From Pseudevernia furfuracea (Eukaryota; Ascomycota; Lecanoromycetes; Lecanorales; Parmeliaceae), in assembly GCA_022315425.1 (NCBI GenBank), contig JAIUPT010000039.1, forward strand, positions 310,001 through 374,000: a stretch of 64,000 nt of DNA, read 5' to 3'. The notes below the pieces were generated by a model that was given only the letters and a program-made list of their open reading frames with translations, searched no databases and was not told where the DNA came from. Below, one piece after another: positions 31,148 to 44,346 of this stretch (the first letter of the stretch is position 1; each line of letters begins with the position of its first letter). The translations under genes were made by a program, and so were the position numbers.

Positions 31148-32859
31148 CTACCGGTCTCTTTGCTGGGCAAACCACTCATCAGACCCCATCTCGGGCTCTG
31201 CGTCCCCATGCTCGCTTTCGAAGTCATTCAAAACGGGCGAGTATGCTGGCGTCTGGTAATCTCCGGTTTGGATACCCCCCAATCCGTTCATCATCTGATT
31301 GGCATGCTCGTTACCACTGGTAGTAGGATATCGAGAATGGTTTTGATCATAGCTTGCCAACATTGGGTCGAGCTGTGAATTGCTGCTCAGCATCTGCTGT
31401 CCGCTCTCCTCGCCCTGGAGCTCATGATGATATGCACCTGGGATTCCTATCACTGGCAGTGCTGACTGGTGGTAACCGGACGGAGCATCCATTGGATGAA
31501 CGAAGACATCCTCCACGTGGCCAAGATGCGCCATCCTTTGATTAGGTTGGCTTGTCGTCTGATAGTATTGGTTATGAAGAGCTTGCTGGTTCAAAGCGGG
31601 GGGCAGAGGCTTCCCAGGATTGAGTGCCTGGTACGAGGAGGGATGGAATAAATCCGCATTGTCGAAACCATTGGGATCGTACTCGTCAAGGGATGTCCCA
31701 CTTGGCGTGTAGCTGGTTTCCCGGTAAGGCCTCTTTGATTTCTTAGGCTTCAGTGACCGGCCTGCCCCATTTGGTGCATATGCATAGTCCGAGTCGTTGT
31801 CGCTTAGCTCGTCGTCTGAATCACCTGCTCTTCCTTTGCGCTTGCGGTTCGCGGCCTTGCCAGTTTGTGGCTGGAATTTATAGTCTGGGAATGCTTTGGC
31901 GTGATTTTCTCTTTCGATTTTGGCCCATGCATCAAATTGTTTCCGAATTTCTGGAGGCTCCATCGCCCAGCTCTCGCCAGCAAGCGAAGATATCTTTTGG
32001 TGATTGGGCGACTTCTCCCATGCTCTGGCTCTGTCTGCGTATGCGGATCTATATAGGATGAAGGAGTTTGAAGGACGCTTCACGAAGTTGTCTTTCTTTG
32101 CCTCCTCCCTCCTATCCTCCACAGATCTGTTCACCCAGGCCTCGGTGTCTTTGATTTGGATGTTTGTCATGTCCTTTGTCAGCTCACTGAGCGGACCACT
32201 AAGCGTCTTCGTTTTCACAGTCTTGTTCTTCCGGGCGGCCTTTCGCGGTCTAGGGGAGTGCGAAGGACGACGAGAGCCGGTCGCTAATCGGTTTTGCCTT
32301 GTTGATCGTATTTGTGGCGTGCTTTGGTCTGAAATTTCTGGTGTAGGGGGCGCTCTACCATGGATCATAGGGTTGGGGTATTGCTAAATGAGCCGGTCAG
32401 TGTCCTGCCAAGGCCGGACCGCTGCGTTTAAACTTACGTGCTGCTGTTGGAGAGCATAAGGCTCGAACATATCCTGTTGCTGAGGATGGAAGGCTTGCTG
32501 TCCATACGCATCCTACTTGCCATTAGCATACTCGCCTCATCCGTCTTGCAACCTGCCAACCTCTTGGCGCAACTTACGAAACTCATATCCACACCGATGT
32601 TACTCTGCCCCTGGTAGAGGTGAAAGCTTTTGTTGCCGTACTGGTCCATGTACCACTGACCAATCTCTGGCTCTGGAGTATTGTCGAATGACGTGGCTCC
32701 AGAAGGCATGTATGGGCTGCTATCCAAGGCATATGCGTTCGTTCGGTGCTCGCTTCCGGTGTTGTGCTGAACCAGGTGACCAAAGCCATCCTGAAGCTGG
32801 CGGCCGTTGGCACTTGGAGGTGTCGCCCGAGGTTGTTTTACCATTGCCGCCACAGACAT
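31148..32859 (-). CDS. HMG-box transcription factor, Ste11/FMF-1-like
   Basis: Three exons, 32859-32578, 32512-32438 and 32383-31148, give 530 residues; junctions are phase 0 with GTAAGT donors. The N-terminal 120 residues are Gln/Tyr-rich. A Lys/Arg-rich stretch (RPRKAARKNKTVKTK) precedes one HMG box at about 215-290: FVKRPSNSFILYRSAYADRA, then HQKISSLAGESWAMEPPEIR and a basic helix. The N-S-F-x-L-Y-R-S-A-Y pattern and the 'SWxMEPPEIR' segment resemble the Ste11/FMF-1/PaHMG5 group of sexual-development regulators rather than MAT1-2 proteins. A second basic run (KPKKSKRPYRE) may be a nuclear signal. The C-terminal half is disordered and Gln/Asn/Tyr-rich. Role in mating is inference from the family. 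Confidence 0.8.
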
Positions 32860-35581
32860 GACTGACGTAAGAATGGGTAAGGCCGGATTGGAGCCTGCTT
32901 TATCCTGAGGATATGCCTGACCGATGTGAGCTAGGTGGACTTTGCCCAGGTATGGCGTCGCGAAAGAGCGGTGTGTGCCCTACTTGAATGCCGCGTGTGA
33001 GTGACCTCTTCCCCAGTGTTTTAATTGGCAAGTCGATGGATTGGTGTAGTCTCCAGATCTCCTATTCAAATGTGCTGCTCGATACGCCTAGGTTCTGGAG
33101 GATTGCGGATCTCACGTCGTCCGATAGAATGGTTGTTGACTGAAGTACGAAAATGTTCTAGAGACTGGGGGTCTCAATCATGTGTCAGATTTTGTGGTCC
33201 ATGGTGGAAACAGAGGGTTGACGAGGAAATGGCCTCATCATGAGGTGGTGATTAGTGGAACGCACCTGTTGCGGACATCCGGATTGCAGTCTCACCATAC
33301 CAACTCCGGATGCAGCAATCGGGAAATGCAGCTCCAGATGTAACGAAGGCTTCTAGAAGTCATGCACGCCCCAAAGCGGCGACAGTCACTACCCGTGAGA
33401 TAGTCTTTGTCCGTTGCCGTCGATCCTGATTGCCAGCACTTCCTACAGAAAAGAAAAGTTGACAGGAGGGAAGGACTTCCTTTGTCTATCGGCAAACTGT
33501 GGCTATAGGGATTAGAGGTAATGTTGGGACCATGTCCGCAGGAAGAAGTACAGTATGCTTCCAGCCCAGAGCCTTTCGCCGGATCTGTCGACCAGACCAG
33601 CTAGTCTTTCCAAGCCAGCCGAAGGCCAATTGGAAGATTTACGAAGCTGATCTCAGGACAGAATGCATGATAGGTTTCAGCCAATCATTGCAAGCATCAA
33701 TGTATATCTACCACGGTATCCTCCAGTGCGGTGAAAATGATCCAGAACGGAGCCCTGCTCTACTAGTGTGGCGCTAAATAGATGTGTTGACTTAACGCTG
33801 GGATCCACGACTATGGCATTTTCTCTCCCCAGAGTGAATACAGCATTGCCTGACATTTTCTGATACCTCTACAGTCAGCTTCTCAAAGTTGGGACATCAA
33901 GTGCTGATCCAACCTCAACTCGATGCGTGCATGTTTTGCGAGTAAAGATGACTGGGCAGGGCGCCACAACGTGCACATTCCTCGCTTCTTCATGCGGACT
34001 GCAGTTCATCATTTTGGCCCCCAAATATTACCAAAAGATCGAAAGCAGTCCAGGAAAATCTCCGATACGCTCAACAAGCCGCCATATCCTCAGCAATCGC
34101 GGGGGAAAATAACCCACCAATGCGAGGATGCGACTGTGACAGGGGTTGGGACGGATAGTGACAGCATCGGGCTAGACAACAAGTGATAGCACAACGCTGT
34201 TCAGACGTCGTCTGTTCACTTCCTGACAGTGTGACTTTAGCCCGTTCCGAAGATTGGTTGGCGATGATCTTCCTAACACTTGAGTCCGGGTAGCAGAAGA
34301 TTATATTAGACGCCCGCGTTCACTAGTCAGCTGGCAGCGGAGGGCAGGGGATTTATGCTTCTCATAGGTAAACCATAAGAGCCTGATCGTCCACAGAAGC
34401 CTTCACCAGCCTCGGACCTCTTCGAAATTTTGGAGGATGTGTAACGTTCCCAGTTGGATGTCTTACCTGGAATGAAGGTATTGCGCGCCAAGCCGAAAAC
34501 GTCGAGTCGTGTAAGCCGCATCAGGAAAGCACGGCACAACCTCATTTTGCGATGTCTAAGTAATGAATTACGGAAGAAGATTGATGCTAGAGTTAGGTCT
34601 TGTGGACCTGACTGTCTTCATTCTTTCGTGTTACGGAAAATTGCAAGGTTAAAAGTTCGTTCGGAGCTTTCTGTAGTGCATAAATCCCAGTACCGTGGTT
34701 TTCCAATTTGACGACTGAACTCTCCTCATGCTGGCCTGCCATGGCCGTTCTTCTCCGCATCTGCTCCAGACTATGATTGAGGAGATAATCTCAAGTGTGG
34801 AAATGGGGCGCATGTATTCCAAATACTAAAGCAAGCCTACCGAAGAGCAGCTGATTTGTTTGGTTGCAATTGTGAGGCATGACTCGCTAGCCGATGCGGA
34901 AGTGAGTGACTGAGAGATGCGAGGGTGGGTGGACGGAGGGAGGTAAAAACGTCGATGTACGTTCAAATTCAAGTACTAGTATAGTACTAGGTAAGTAGGA
35001 GCTCCACTCGTACTCATATGGTAGAGTGATGTGAAGGCGACAGACAGCAGCTGTTCGTATCGTATCAATATTAAGAGGAATACAACAGATCGCGCGGAGA
35101 GAGTAACTACGGTACTCTACTCGTAGGCATCTCGGAACATTCCGCGAAAAATGACGAATGTCTTGGCTTGGCTCCTTACAATTGTGAATTGACTTGGATT
35201 GGCACCCGTAGGTCACAGCTACAGCAGCATCCAGCCATCTACTCCCACACATTCGCTCAGGTGTCTCGCTCTTTAATATCTTCAACCAAAGACACTTATC
35301 TTCACTTTGCAACACCGACCTTACTACATCTACCTTATACCCCCCCCCCCCCCCCCCCCCACAAACTCATCAGCTTTTCCACTTTCAAGCCAGACCTCCT
35401 CGAGTTCTACTCGCAGCACACCCGCTCACACTGCTCAACTGCCCACCCTTCTCCTGCAGCAAAGCCACCATCTTTCTCGACTTTGTGAAGACCCTTTACC
35501 CTAGTCAGCTTCCTTCAATTCGAGTACACGCAGTCCACCAGAAACAAAATCCTCTCTTCAAATCGTGGGGGCTTCTGGACA
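32860..35581. other. 2.7-kb intergenic stretch with poly-C tract
   Basis: The longest empty stretch in the 31-49 kb interval. It lies between the divergent HMG-box and Rxt2 genes, so it holds both promoters. Open frames of 60-140 codons show no domain or splice logic. A 21-C run is at 35340-35360. The length upstream of a candidate developmental regulator could mean a long leader or a non-coding RNA, but nothing in the sequence proves it. Confidence 0.5.
35340..35360 (+). repeat. 21-bp poly-C tract
   Basis: An uninterrupted run of 21 cytosines about 220 bp before the Rxt2 start codon, in a pyrimidine-rich promoter/5' UTR. Such tracts vary in length between isolates and are prone to sequencing error. 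Confidence 0.9.
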
Positions 35582-37454
35582 ATGCCGCCCGCAATGGCGC
35601 AAGTTAGGTGGACTCAAGAGACAAAAGACACAATACTGGGCATGAAACTAGCTATTGCCCGATATCAAGACTGTAAAACTCTATACTGAGGGCCCGCTGT
35701 TAGAGGTACACTGACATTGCTCCCTGCAGCCTCCGACTCAGACGACCCATACCTCCAACCAACAAATCGTGGGAACAAACTCAAGCGCAAGGCACATCAC
35801 ATGCAAGACGCACAATCAAGCAGAATTACCGGGGCTAAGGCCTACAAGCGGGTGAGCTATAATCTAGCATGCCGCATTTCTTGATTACCATTCTGACATA
35901 CTCTGCCAGGCGATTGAGCATGCCGGCTACCGCAGAAATATACTTCGCCGGAACCCCAAGCGCTACGATGAAGACGGAGAAGAGCTAGAGGAGGAGGACG
36001 AAGACGAGGAAGCTGATGCGCGAGCTGCGGAAGAAAATCCATATGCTGAGATACAGCTCGAAAGTAAGCAAACATGAGCTATGGCTCACCAACTTACTTG
36101 CTGATCATGGCAATCAATAGATCTACTCTTACCTTTGACGTCTCCTGCAAGCCTGCCGGACCATCCATCGCTTTCCGTCCCATACCTCTCATCTACGTTA
36201 ACAGACATGGCACAACATGCTTGTGAAATGGTGCAAAGAGAGAGAAAGACACTGAACAACGCCAAGCAACTGTTGAAGAAGCTGCGAGGGGACGATACTT
36301 GGATACCTTGTGGTTTACTCTATTCTAAAAGCGATGAGGTAATATTCAGCACAGAGCACCTATTCAATGGTACCGCGTCAAACAGGGGCCCCCCACCTCC
36401 GAGAAGATTCGACGCACAAGAAAGAATGGTCAATGGCATTGTGAATGGCGACCGTCAACTGAGAACTCGCAATGGAGCGAAGTCAGGAACGGAGCTCGCT
36501 AAAGTCGACGGATCGCACGAAGACACTACCGAGGAAGACAGCAACGGCGCAATGGAGGCAGCGGGCTATGGCGGCTTACACCCTAGCCCACCTGCTGAAG
36601 GACAAGAAGAGGAGACCACAAAGACCATAGACCTACCGGACCTTGAGATGGCAGATGCGAGTACCAAAGGGCCTGAACGCCAAGGAGCCAAGCTAGAAGA
36701 CTCCGAAGAGTTGGAAAGGAGTCTTGAGGACGAGATTGTGGACATAGTAGGCCCTGAAGCCTCAATCCCAGGTCCAGCTGTTTCAGGAGACGCGCTGGAC
36801 ACAGATATGGGATCTGGCCGAGATCCAGGGCAGAATGGCAATAATGACGACACTAGAACACGGGCCAGCCCCTACACAGACGATCATATCCCTGCTGCAG
36901 GCGACGCGGACCCCCTCACCAACGGAGACACCGCCTTAGCCACAGAAGACATCGGAGACGAAGACATGGAGGACGGTATCGACGCCGACGACGAAACGAA
37001 ACCCTCCCCTCGCCGCATGCGAACCCGCGCCCAAGCCCAAGCAGTCACCTCCCCCGCAACCACAACCCGCACCGCCTCTCCCTCCTCCTTTATCCCTCCT
37101 CCGATCCACCCTCTCTTCATAATCCCTCCCTCCGCCATCCCATCACGCGATGTCGGCCTCCCGCCCACCGAAGCCGAAGAAACGCGCCGCATGCTAGTCC
37201 TCTACGTGCAAAAACAAGAAGAAGTCTGTCGCGGCGTGAACAAACTATACGAGGGTTTGTTGAAAGCGGATCGGCAGAGGATGACGGTGTTCAAGTGGTG
37301 TAAGGCGGAGGGACATGTGGGGGAGATGAGCGACGGGGAAGATTGGTATGATAAAGAGGAGTGGGGACTGGAGGAGGGGCTGAGGAAGGGGCATAACGAC
37401 GACGAGGATGAGGGTGTGGCGCAGGGAAAGAAGACCAGGGGGAGGAGGGCCTAA
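35582..37454 (+). CDS. RXT2: Rxt2, subunit of the Rpd3L histone deacetylase complex
   Basis: Four exons, 35582-35672, 35730-35851, 35910-36063 and 36121-37454, encode 566 residues with phase kept. The RXT2 N-terminal domain spans about residues 31-190: SSDSDDPYLQPTNRGNKLKR, then RAIEHAGYRRNILRRNPKR, an acidic run, and after the last intron LSVPYLSSTLTDMAQHACEM and RGDDTWIPCGLL. This matches yeast Rxt2, a component of the large Rpd3 corepressor that deacetylates promoter histones. The middle (220-400) is acidic and disordered. A C-terminal helical segment (EAEETRRMLVLYVQKQEEV) is conserved-looking, followed by an acidic-basic tail ending KKTRGRRA. The third exon carries an acidic run of 15 residues. 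Confidence 0.85.
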
Positions 37455-37587
37455 GGATTTAAGTGAAGGAAACGGAGTCATCTACAACATGATACCCACT
37501 ACTGAGAGAGCGCCGTAGTTGCAAAAATAAAAAATTTCGAAGTCAGGTTGAAATCTATCCACTCAGGAAAGGGTTGAGAATCTCTCA

Positions 37588-39879
37588 TTAGTCGTCTTCA
37601 CTGTCACTGCCGAAAATAGCCCTAAAAATCTCGTCACCAGGCCTCTCCTTCTCAATCGCCTCATTCCTCTCCGGATCCACCACGACTTCTTCCCTGCCCT
37701 GGCCTAGTCCCCCTCCCATCTCCCCTCCACCAACACCCTCATCCTCAACTTTCACCCCCACACAGCTCATCCCACCTCCTCCACTCATTCTCAACTCATC
37801 CATATCCTTCTTGCCAACCAATTCCAATCTCTTCTGCGGCATTGCGGTCGACTGCGTTGGTGGCGGTGCTCCAGTTCCTTGCTCAGGGGGAACGTCGCCC
37901 GGATCTACTTGTACGTGCGCAGGGGGCTTGATGTTGAAGCGTTTACACAACAACCGGGTGGGGTAGAAGTTCTCCGTCGAGCGAGTGAGAGGGCCATACA
38001 TACCCACGGCGGCCGCTTCCTCAGCGGGTGTCTTCGCTTTAGCAGGGGGTTGTGTGAGCAGTTGTGGATCTCCCGTTGCATCTGTAGAGCCCTCCGATTT
38101 GCCAGTGTCAGATGCGAGCTTTGGAGCTGAGCTTGAGGAGGTGAAACGTGAAGCCATCATGCCAGTCATAGGCCTGAAGATTTGCGCCGCGTGCGCGAAT
38201 TCTTTCATTTCGTTGACCCAGTCATCGTTGCTGGCGCCCGGTGCTCGATCAGGCAGGGTTTCTTCTGGGCGTAGGCCTGCGCGAATTTCGAGGAAGAGAC
38301 GGTAGCGAGAGCGCTTGGAAGAATCTTCGGCGTAGGGCATCCAGCCTGCTGTTCCTCGCCCGAGGGCTGTAAGCGCGGCCTCTTTGGCTAAGGGTGGGAT
38401 GAGCGACGAGAGTGTTCTTGGGTGAGACGAGGAAAATTGAGCGTCTGCTTCGCCTAAGGCAGGGGGAAGGTTGGGGTTGTTGGTCGCGGAGGCGATGCGG
38501 GCACGGGCGTTGGGGTTGAGGTAGTCGAATACTGATTTGCCTGGGAGAAGGGATTCGCCTAAAAGGGCGGCGCGAGATTTGGGGGATAGCTTAGAGGCGG
38601 CGGCGATGGCGGCTGGGGATTGATAGGCTGATTGGGCTGATGCGGATGTACTGGGGTTGGAGGACGTCTTGGAAGACTTCCAGTTTGGGGGGATCTTGGG
38701 AGGAGGGTATTTGCCATCTTGTGAGAGGATTGACGAAAGAGGATCCAAACTGCTGGAGAGAACGAAGCCGTCTAATGGTAGACGACCATCGTGGCATCTT
38801 CGAAAACCCGAACTACCTTTCACTGCACCGGCTTTCTTGGAGATGAAGACTGGTTTGCTGTTGAGCAGCGGATTAGCTGAAGACCTGCTGGCTTCGAGCT
38901 TCTTCTTTTTCTTTTTGTCGCCTCCTATGACGCGATTGTAGGATATCGAGGGGCCCATTTGATAAGGATCCTCGTCGTCAGAGCCATTGTCGTTAAGAAT
39001 GCCCATGCCAAATCCACCTTTGCGTTCTGGCTTTTTCTTTTTGATCTTACTACCATTTCTGAGAGCTCCGAAGGCTGTATCTTCTTCCTCGTCGTCCCTA
39101 GCCGGGTCTGCAGGTTTAATGGTCCCAGCGACATTCCTGCCCTCTGATAACTTCTCCTCACCTTCAAAGCCCAGGCCTTTGCGGTCATTCTTTCTTATGA
39201 AGGATATCATAATCGAGTTCTCTGGCGCAAAAAAGTGCGTTTGTTGATCTGATCCACCGCCCGGCTCCTGGTCCTCATCTAGCCTTGCTTTCCTCCTGAC
39301 CTTCGGTCCTACACCCTGGCCCTCGCGCCAGCCCATCTTCTTCAGTAATTTTACCCCCATCGTCTCCCCACTAGTCTTTAAGATGTCCATGAACGTGTCA
39401 TCATGCTGTCGCTCTCTCGCTGTAGATCCAAGCCCTGCGAAAGCCTCCGCGGTCTGTAAGTTTCTAGCCTCCTCAGCCTCGGCCATGTCTTCTTCGTCCA
39501 TAAAGTCTTCCGGTCGTTGCTGAGCCGGAGGGACATCCTTCTTCCGGTGTGTTCGAGATGAGACAAAAGTTGCAGGAGTCCATCCTTCTTTGGATCCAAC
39601 GGTATTAAAGTATCTGGGTGTCTAACGTCAGTGAGGCTTCTCTTCAATGCTTTTTTGGCGATTCAGAGCTTACCCAGCACTAAAGCCACCGGTGAAGGCA
39701 CCGTGCAGTCTTTTTCTCCCTTGCTCGTCTGTGACCTCTTGCTTCCATACCGGCACGTAAGAACCGTCATCACGAGAGTCTGGATCCAGAGGCGGAAGTG
39801 GAGTACCGTATATGACGTAGGGCGACTGTTGAGCAATAAGGTCTGCTTCGAAGGTCGCACGCGATCGCTTGTAGGCCAT
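37588..39879 (-). CDS. G-patch RNA-processing protein (GPATCH1/DUF1604 type)
   Basis: Two exons, 39879-39674 and 39613-37588, give 743 residues. The acceptor is CAG at 39614-39616, so GG-A completes the glycine of [15 protein letters not shown]. The N-terminus ([20 protein letters not shown], then [18 protein letters not shown] and [13 protein letters not shown]) is the DUF1604 region that precedes the G-patch in GPATCH1 and plant TOUGH. The G-patch follows at about 155-190 ([18 protein letters not shown]). G-patch domains activate DEAH helicases; this family is spliceosome-associated. A central segment ([14 protein letters not shown] and neighbouring lines) and a C-terminal [17 protein letters not shown] stretch are further conserved blocks, and the end is acidic ([10 protein letters not shown]). 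Confidence 0.87.
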
Positions 39880-40735
39880 GGTGACGAACGTGAGGCATGC
39901 TCGAGGTTGCGCAAAGTACCTGAAGTTGCAAGCTCCGGCTTTAAATTTGATATCTTATATACACATGAATATTCATGTGCTACGAAATGGAACCTACCTT
40001 AAGGAGATTAGATTAGTACGGCAGAAGTTAGAGCTGAGGTGACGCCAAGCCTCAGGGTTCGCGAGAGTGAGGCTAATTATTTACCTAAGGTAATTAATTT
40101 CCTTAGACTGACTTGCCAAATCTGCCGCAGAGCATGCGGTACTACTAGTACTGACAAGCATTATTCCATCTCTCTCTTCCATGAGAGAAAGCACTTCATA
40201 ACTGACTGCCGACCTCAGTTCAACTGACTTGGCTTCATTTCATTGACCACGTTACGTCCTTGAAAGAAACTGATTCTTAAATCCCTCCCTCGAGCTGCCC
40301 CTCCATCTCGGCCATACTCTGCAGGCCGCGTTGTCAACTTCCAAGTTCCAACCTCCCCCCCAATCCACGCGACTTCTTCCTGGCAAGCTCTGATCGACCA
40401 AGTCCTGAGACCTCCCTGAAACTCTGGCAGCCCCGTCATCTGATTACAACCAAGCGCAGTCTGTCGCATTCACGTTTAGTCGCTTACCGGCAAGGGTGCA
40501 CCTCGGTCTACTAGCTTGCTCCTCGTGTTTTCCAACCACGCTGCCTCTTGATCTAAGAGACGGCATACTTACATCCAGTATCCAAGAGATCAGTCTTGTA
40601 TAGCAGTAGCGGCATCCTTCATCCACTGGCAGTCAACACTACGATAGCTAGGTAGCTACCTCAAGAGGCTCGAGTCTCTAAGGTACGACGTTCACATATC
40701 AATTTCCTCCAAACACTATTCCCTCAGCAGAACCG
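39880..40735. other. Bidirectional promoter region
   Basis: 856 bases between divergent starts of the G-patch gene (-) and the Kin1-like kinase (+). It is pyrimidine-rich towards the kinase. A short palindrome-like ATTCATGTGCTACG/ATGAATATTCATG lies near 39965. No gene supported. Confidence 0.5.
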
Positions 40736-43700
40736 ATGTCGGCTGCCTCAACAGCACCTCCATCAGTGGTGCGCAGCTCTTCACGAAGACAACCCGCATA
40801 CAACCCTTCCACAACAGATCGACCTCACAGGACCATCTCTACAACTACCAAACCTCCAACAGCGCCCCCTGGACCCTTGCGATCAACCTCGCAATCTCAA
40901 TCATATTCCCGTCCAACGACGGCCTCCGATCAGGCCTCTCTCGCTGGTGTCGCTCGAAATGATTATGAGACCACCAATCTAGCTAGGCCTTCGAATTCTC
41001 GCCGCAGCTCTTCCCGAGAGCGATCTTATGCTGCCCCACCGCCCCAGCGAACCGAGTCTACTCGAGACTCTCGCAGGACTTCTTCGAGACCAAGTCAATC
41101 GCGCAACACCTCAAGGATGTCTACCGCTACTACGGTAGCTAACAGCGATGGCGCGACAGCTGTCCCAACACCCACTGTTGCCAGAACACAGTCCGCTGCA
41201 GCCTCCGGAAGCGGTACACCTGTGAAGAGGAGGACAACGCTTGCTGCGCAAACAGGACAATGGTCTTTAGGCAAAACCATAGGAGCAGGAAGCATGGGTA
41301 AAGTAAAGCTGGCTAAGAATTTGGAGACTGGAGAGCAGGTTGCTGTCAAGATTGTGCCACGGCAATCAACAGACGAGCATCGTAATGAGCGAGACCGCGA
41401 ACGTGCAGATCATTCCAAGGAAGTCAGGACTGCCAGAGAAGCAGCTATCGTCACTTTGCTCAACCACCCGTACATCTGCGCAATGCGAGATGTTGTGCGC
41501 ACAGACTACCATTGGTACATGCTGTTTGAGTACGTGAACGGCGGTCAGATGCTGGACTACATCATCTCTCACGGCCGGTTAAAGGAAAAACAGGCCAGAA
41601 AGTTTGGTCGACAAATAGCAAGCGCCCTTGACTATTGCCATCGGAATAGCATCGTTCACAGAGACCTAAAAATCGAGAATATCTTAATAAGCAAGACGGG
41701 GGATATCAAGATCATCGACTTCGGGTTGAGCAACCTGTTCTCACCGAGAAACCATCTCAAAACGTTCTGTGGTAGTTTGTATTTCGCTGCGCCGGAATTG
41801 TTGCAGGCAAAGCAGTATACAGGCCCTGAAGTGGACATCTGGAGTTTCGGTATAGTGCTGTATGTGCTGGTCTGTGGGAAAGTACCTTTCGATGATCAAA
41901 GTATGCCCCAGCTGCATGCGAAGATAAAGAAAGGTGTGGTCGACTACCCAACATGGCTTTCCCCAGGTACGCGCGCGAACTTTGCAGCACTGTTTCGAGC
42001 TGGTCACTAATTACCATTTAGAATGCAGAAACCTCATTTCGAGAATGCTTGTGACAGACCCGAAACAACGGGCCAGTCTTGGCGAGATACTGAACCATCC
42101 GTGGATCACGAAAGGCTTCAATTCACCTCCTGAAAATTACCTTCCTTCCAGAGAGCCTTTGCAATTGCCTCTGGATCCGCAAATTATCGAGAAAATGCAT
42201 GGGTTCGACTTTGGCGAACCCGACTTCATCGAACGTGAGCTGACAAAAGTTCTTGGCTCTGAGGATTATCAGAACGCTGTAAGAAACAACGCCCGAGAGC
42301 ATGCTATCCATGCCATGGGTAGTGAAAAGAAACGGGGTGTCTTCGACTTCTACAAGAGGCGAAGTTCCGTGACAAGTCGAGAAACGCTGCCAAATGTGTC
42401 TTCTGACGCAGTGCAGCTTGGTTCGGACCCTGTTAACGCTTTCAGCCCCCTCATATCCATCTACTACTTAGTCAGAGAGAAGAGAGAAAGGGAGCGTATA
42501 GAGATGAACCCTGGAGCACTGAGCATGCCCATGTCCCCAGGCGAGAAGCCCTTAAAGATCCCCGACCTACCTGCACCGGAAGCTGCATACACCAACGCTT
42601 CGGCTTACGAGATGCCTGGTGAGAAGGCCACGGGTGGCCGCTCGAGAGCACGTTCGAGGACACATGGAGAAGAAGACGTGGCAGAAGGCATGAAGAAAGT
42701 CAATCTCAATGTGCCTCCCAGTGTACCTCCAGCCATCGTGACACCAAGCCATGAACAGCAGCCTGCCAAAAAAGAGAGTGCTGCCGTTGGACTTCTTCGA
42801 AGATTCAGCACGCGGCGGACAAAGGAGTCCAGACCAGAGGCCCAGCACTCTCCATCACTGCAGGTACAGCCACCTACCGATACATCCACAACGCCAAGGA
42901 AGAGTTTCAGTGTGCGGAGAGCCCGTAATAGAGAGCCAATTCCAACGACCATGCTCCACCCAGGTGGTAGCACGCCTCATCAAGCTGAGCTGCTAACGCC
43001 CCCTGGCACGCTAGAAGCGAGATCGAGGACGAACAATACTTTGGATCGGTCTACGAGTGTCAACTCCGCCGAGTACCGAAAGCGGCAATCCCGTCGAGGC
43101 ATATCCGAAGGGCAAGCCTCGATTCCAGCCATCGAGCCTCCCTTGACGAGTGGTTCTGAGCGGTCTAGCATCAGCGGTCATAAAGCGAAAGCAAGTGAGC
43201 CTCCGCCGATTGATCAGAAAAGCAGTCTCAATGCACGGGCTGCAACCTCACGCACCAAGTCTCTTGGTCACGCGAGACGTGAGAGCATACAAGCTAGGCG
43301 CGCTCTAAGACAAGAGGCCCATGAGGCTAACGTGCCTGAAGAAACGGATCAAGAACTGGCAGCAGGCGCTGACAATCCCAACAAGAGTCTTGAAAACATG
43401 AAACCCGTCTATCTCAAAGGCCTCTTCAGCGTCTCCACCACGAGTAACAAACCTCTGCCCGTTATCCGTATGGACATTGTCCGTGTACTCAAGCAACTCG
43501 GTGTACAATACACCGAGATCAAAGGCGGATTCAGCTGCCGCCACGCTCCCAGCATCGACCTCCACCGCAGCCCTGACAATAGTCCTCCAAGCCCAGAGCT
43601 TCCATCTGGCAACAGACGACGAATCAGCTTCGCCGGTGGCTTGAGAAGCGGCGAACGCAACGAAGAAACGTCTGAGAAACCTCCGCAAGTTGTGCGCAAC

Positions 43701-44000
43701 CCATCGCGCAAGCAGCCAGCCCCTGACACCTCGTTCACAGCCTCTGACGAATCAGATGATAGCACGAATGGAGTTGGTGCCGCTGGACGACGCTCTCAAG
43801 CTGGCGAGAGAACGCCGGCGGGGGAAACGACGACGCATGTGGAGAGTGAGGTTGGTGGCAATATGGTGGTGAAATTTGAGATTTTCATTGTGAAGGTGCC
43901 GTTGTTCAGCTTGCATGGGATCCAGTTCAAAAAGGTGGCTGGGGGAACGTGGCATTACAAGAACATGGCGACGCAGATTTTGGAGGCTTTGAGGTTGTGA
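40736..44000 (+). CDS. KIN1: Kin1/Par-1-type Ser/Thr protein kinase
   Basis: Two exons, 40736-41966 and 42022-44000, encode 1069 residues; the 55-nt intron keeps phase (LSP-ECRNLI) and has a CTAAT branch point. Residues 1-170 are Ser/Arg-rich and disordered. The kinase domain spans about 174-450: glycine loop [12 protein letters not shown], catalytic loop [12 protein letters not shown] as IIDFGLSN, and APE as YFAAPELL. A long disordered middle carries many Ser/Pro sites. The last about 45 residues form a KA1 domain ([20 protein letters not shown], then GTWHYKNMA). Kinase plus KA1 is the Kin1/Kin2/MARK layout; these kinases act at the plasma membrane in polarity, exocytosis and cytokinesis. 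A conserved insert ([19 protein letters not shown]) fits Kin1 rather than Snf1. Confidence 0.9.
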
Positions 44001-44346
44001 GGGTGCTGATTGTGCAATGGGATCACGGACATGCTTAACAAAATGGAGAAAAGCAGAATCCAGGTTTTTGGCGGTTTTGCGTATCTCTCTTCTCTCATGG
44101 TGCTTTATCGAGCGACGATTCAAGTAGCGGCATTGTTACGAGTCTCCTTTTTTGGATGTACGGACCATGGCTTGGCTTGATACTTCGTACGCTTCCGCTA
44201 ATGGAAAATCGTCGGCCTGATGCTGGCTTTTTATACCAAGATTGTATTTGTAGCCACTTGTATAGCTAACGAAGGTCTTCTATCCCATACTCAAGAAATC
44301 CCTCGGGTAAAAAATACTCCAATTTTCTTCCCTTTTAATTAAACTC
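44001..44346. other. Intergenic
   Basis: 346 bases of 3' sequence between KIN1 and the convergent minus-strand remnant. Nothing notable. Confidence 0.45.
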
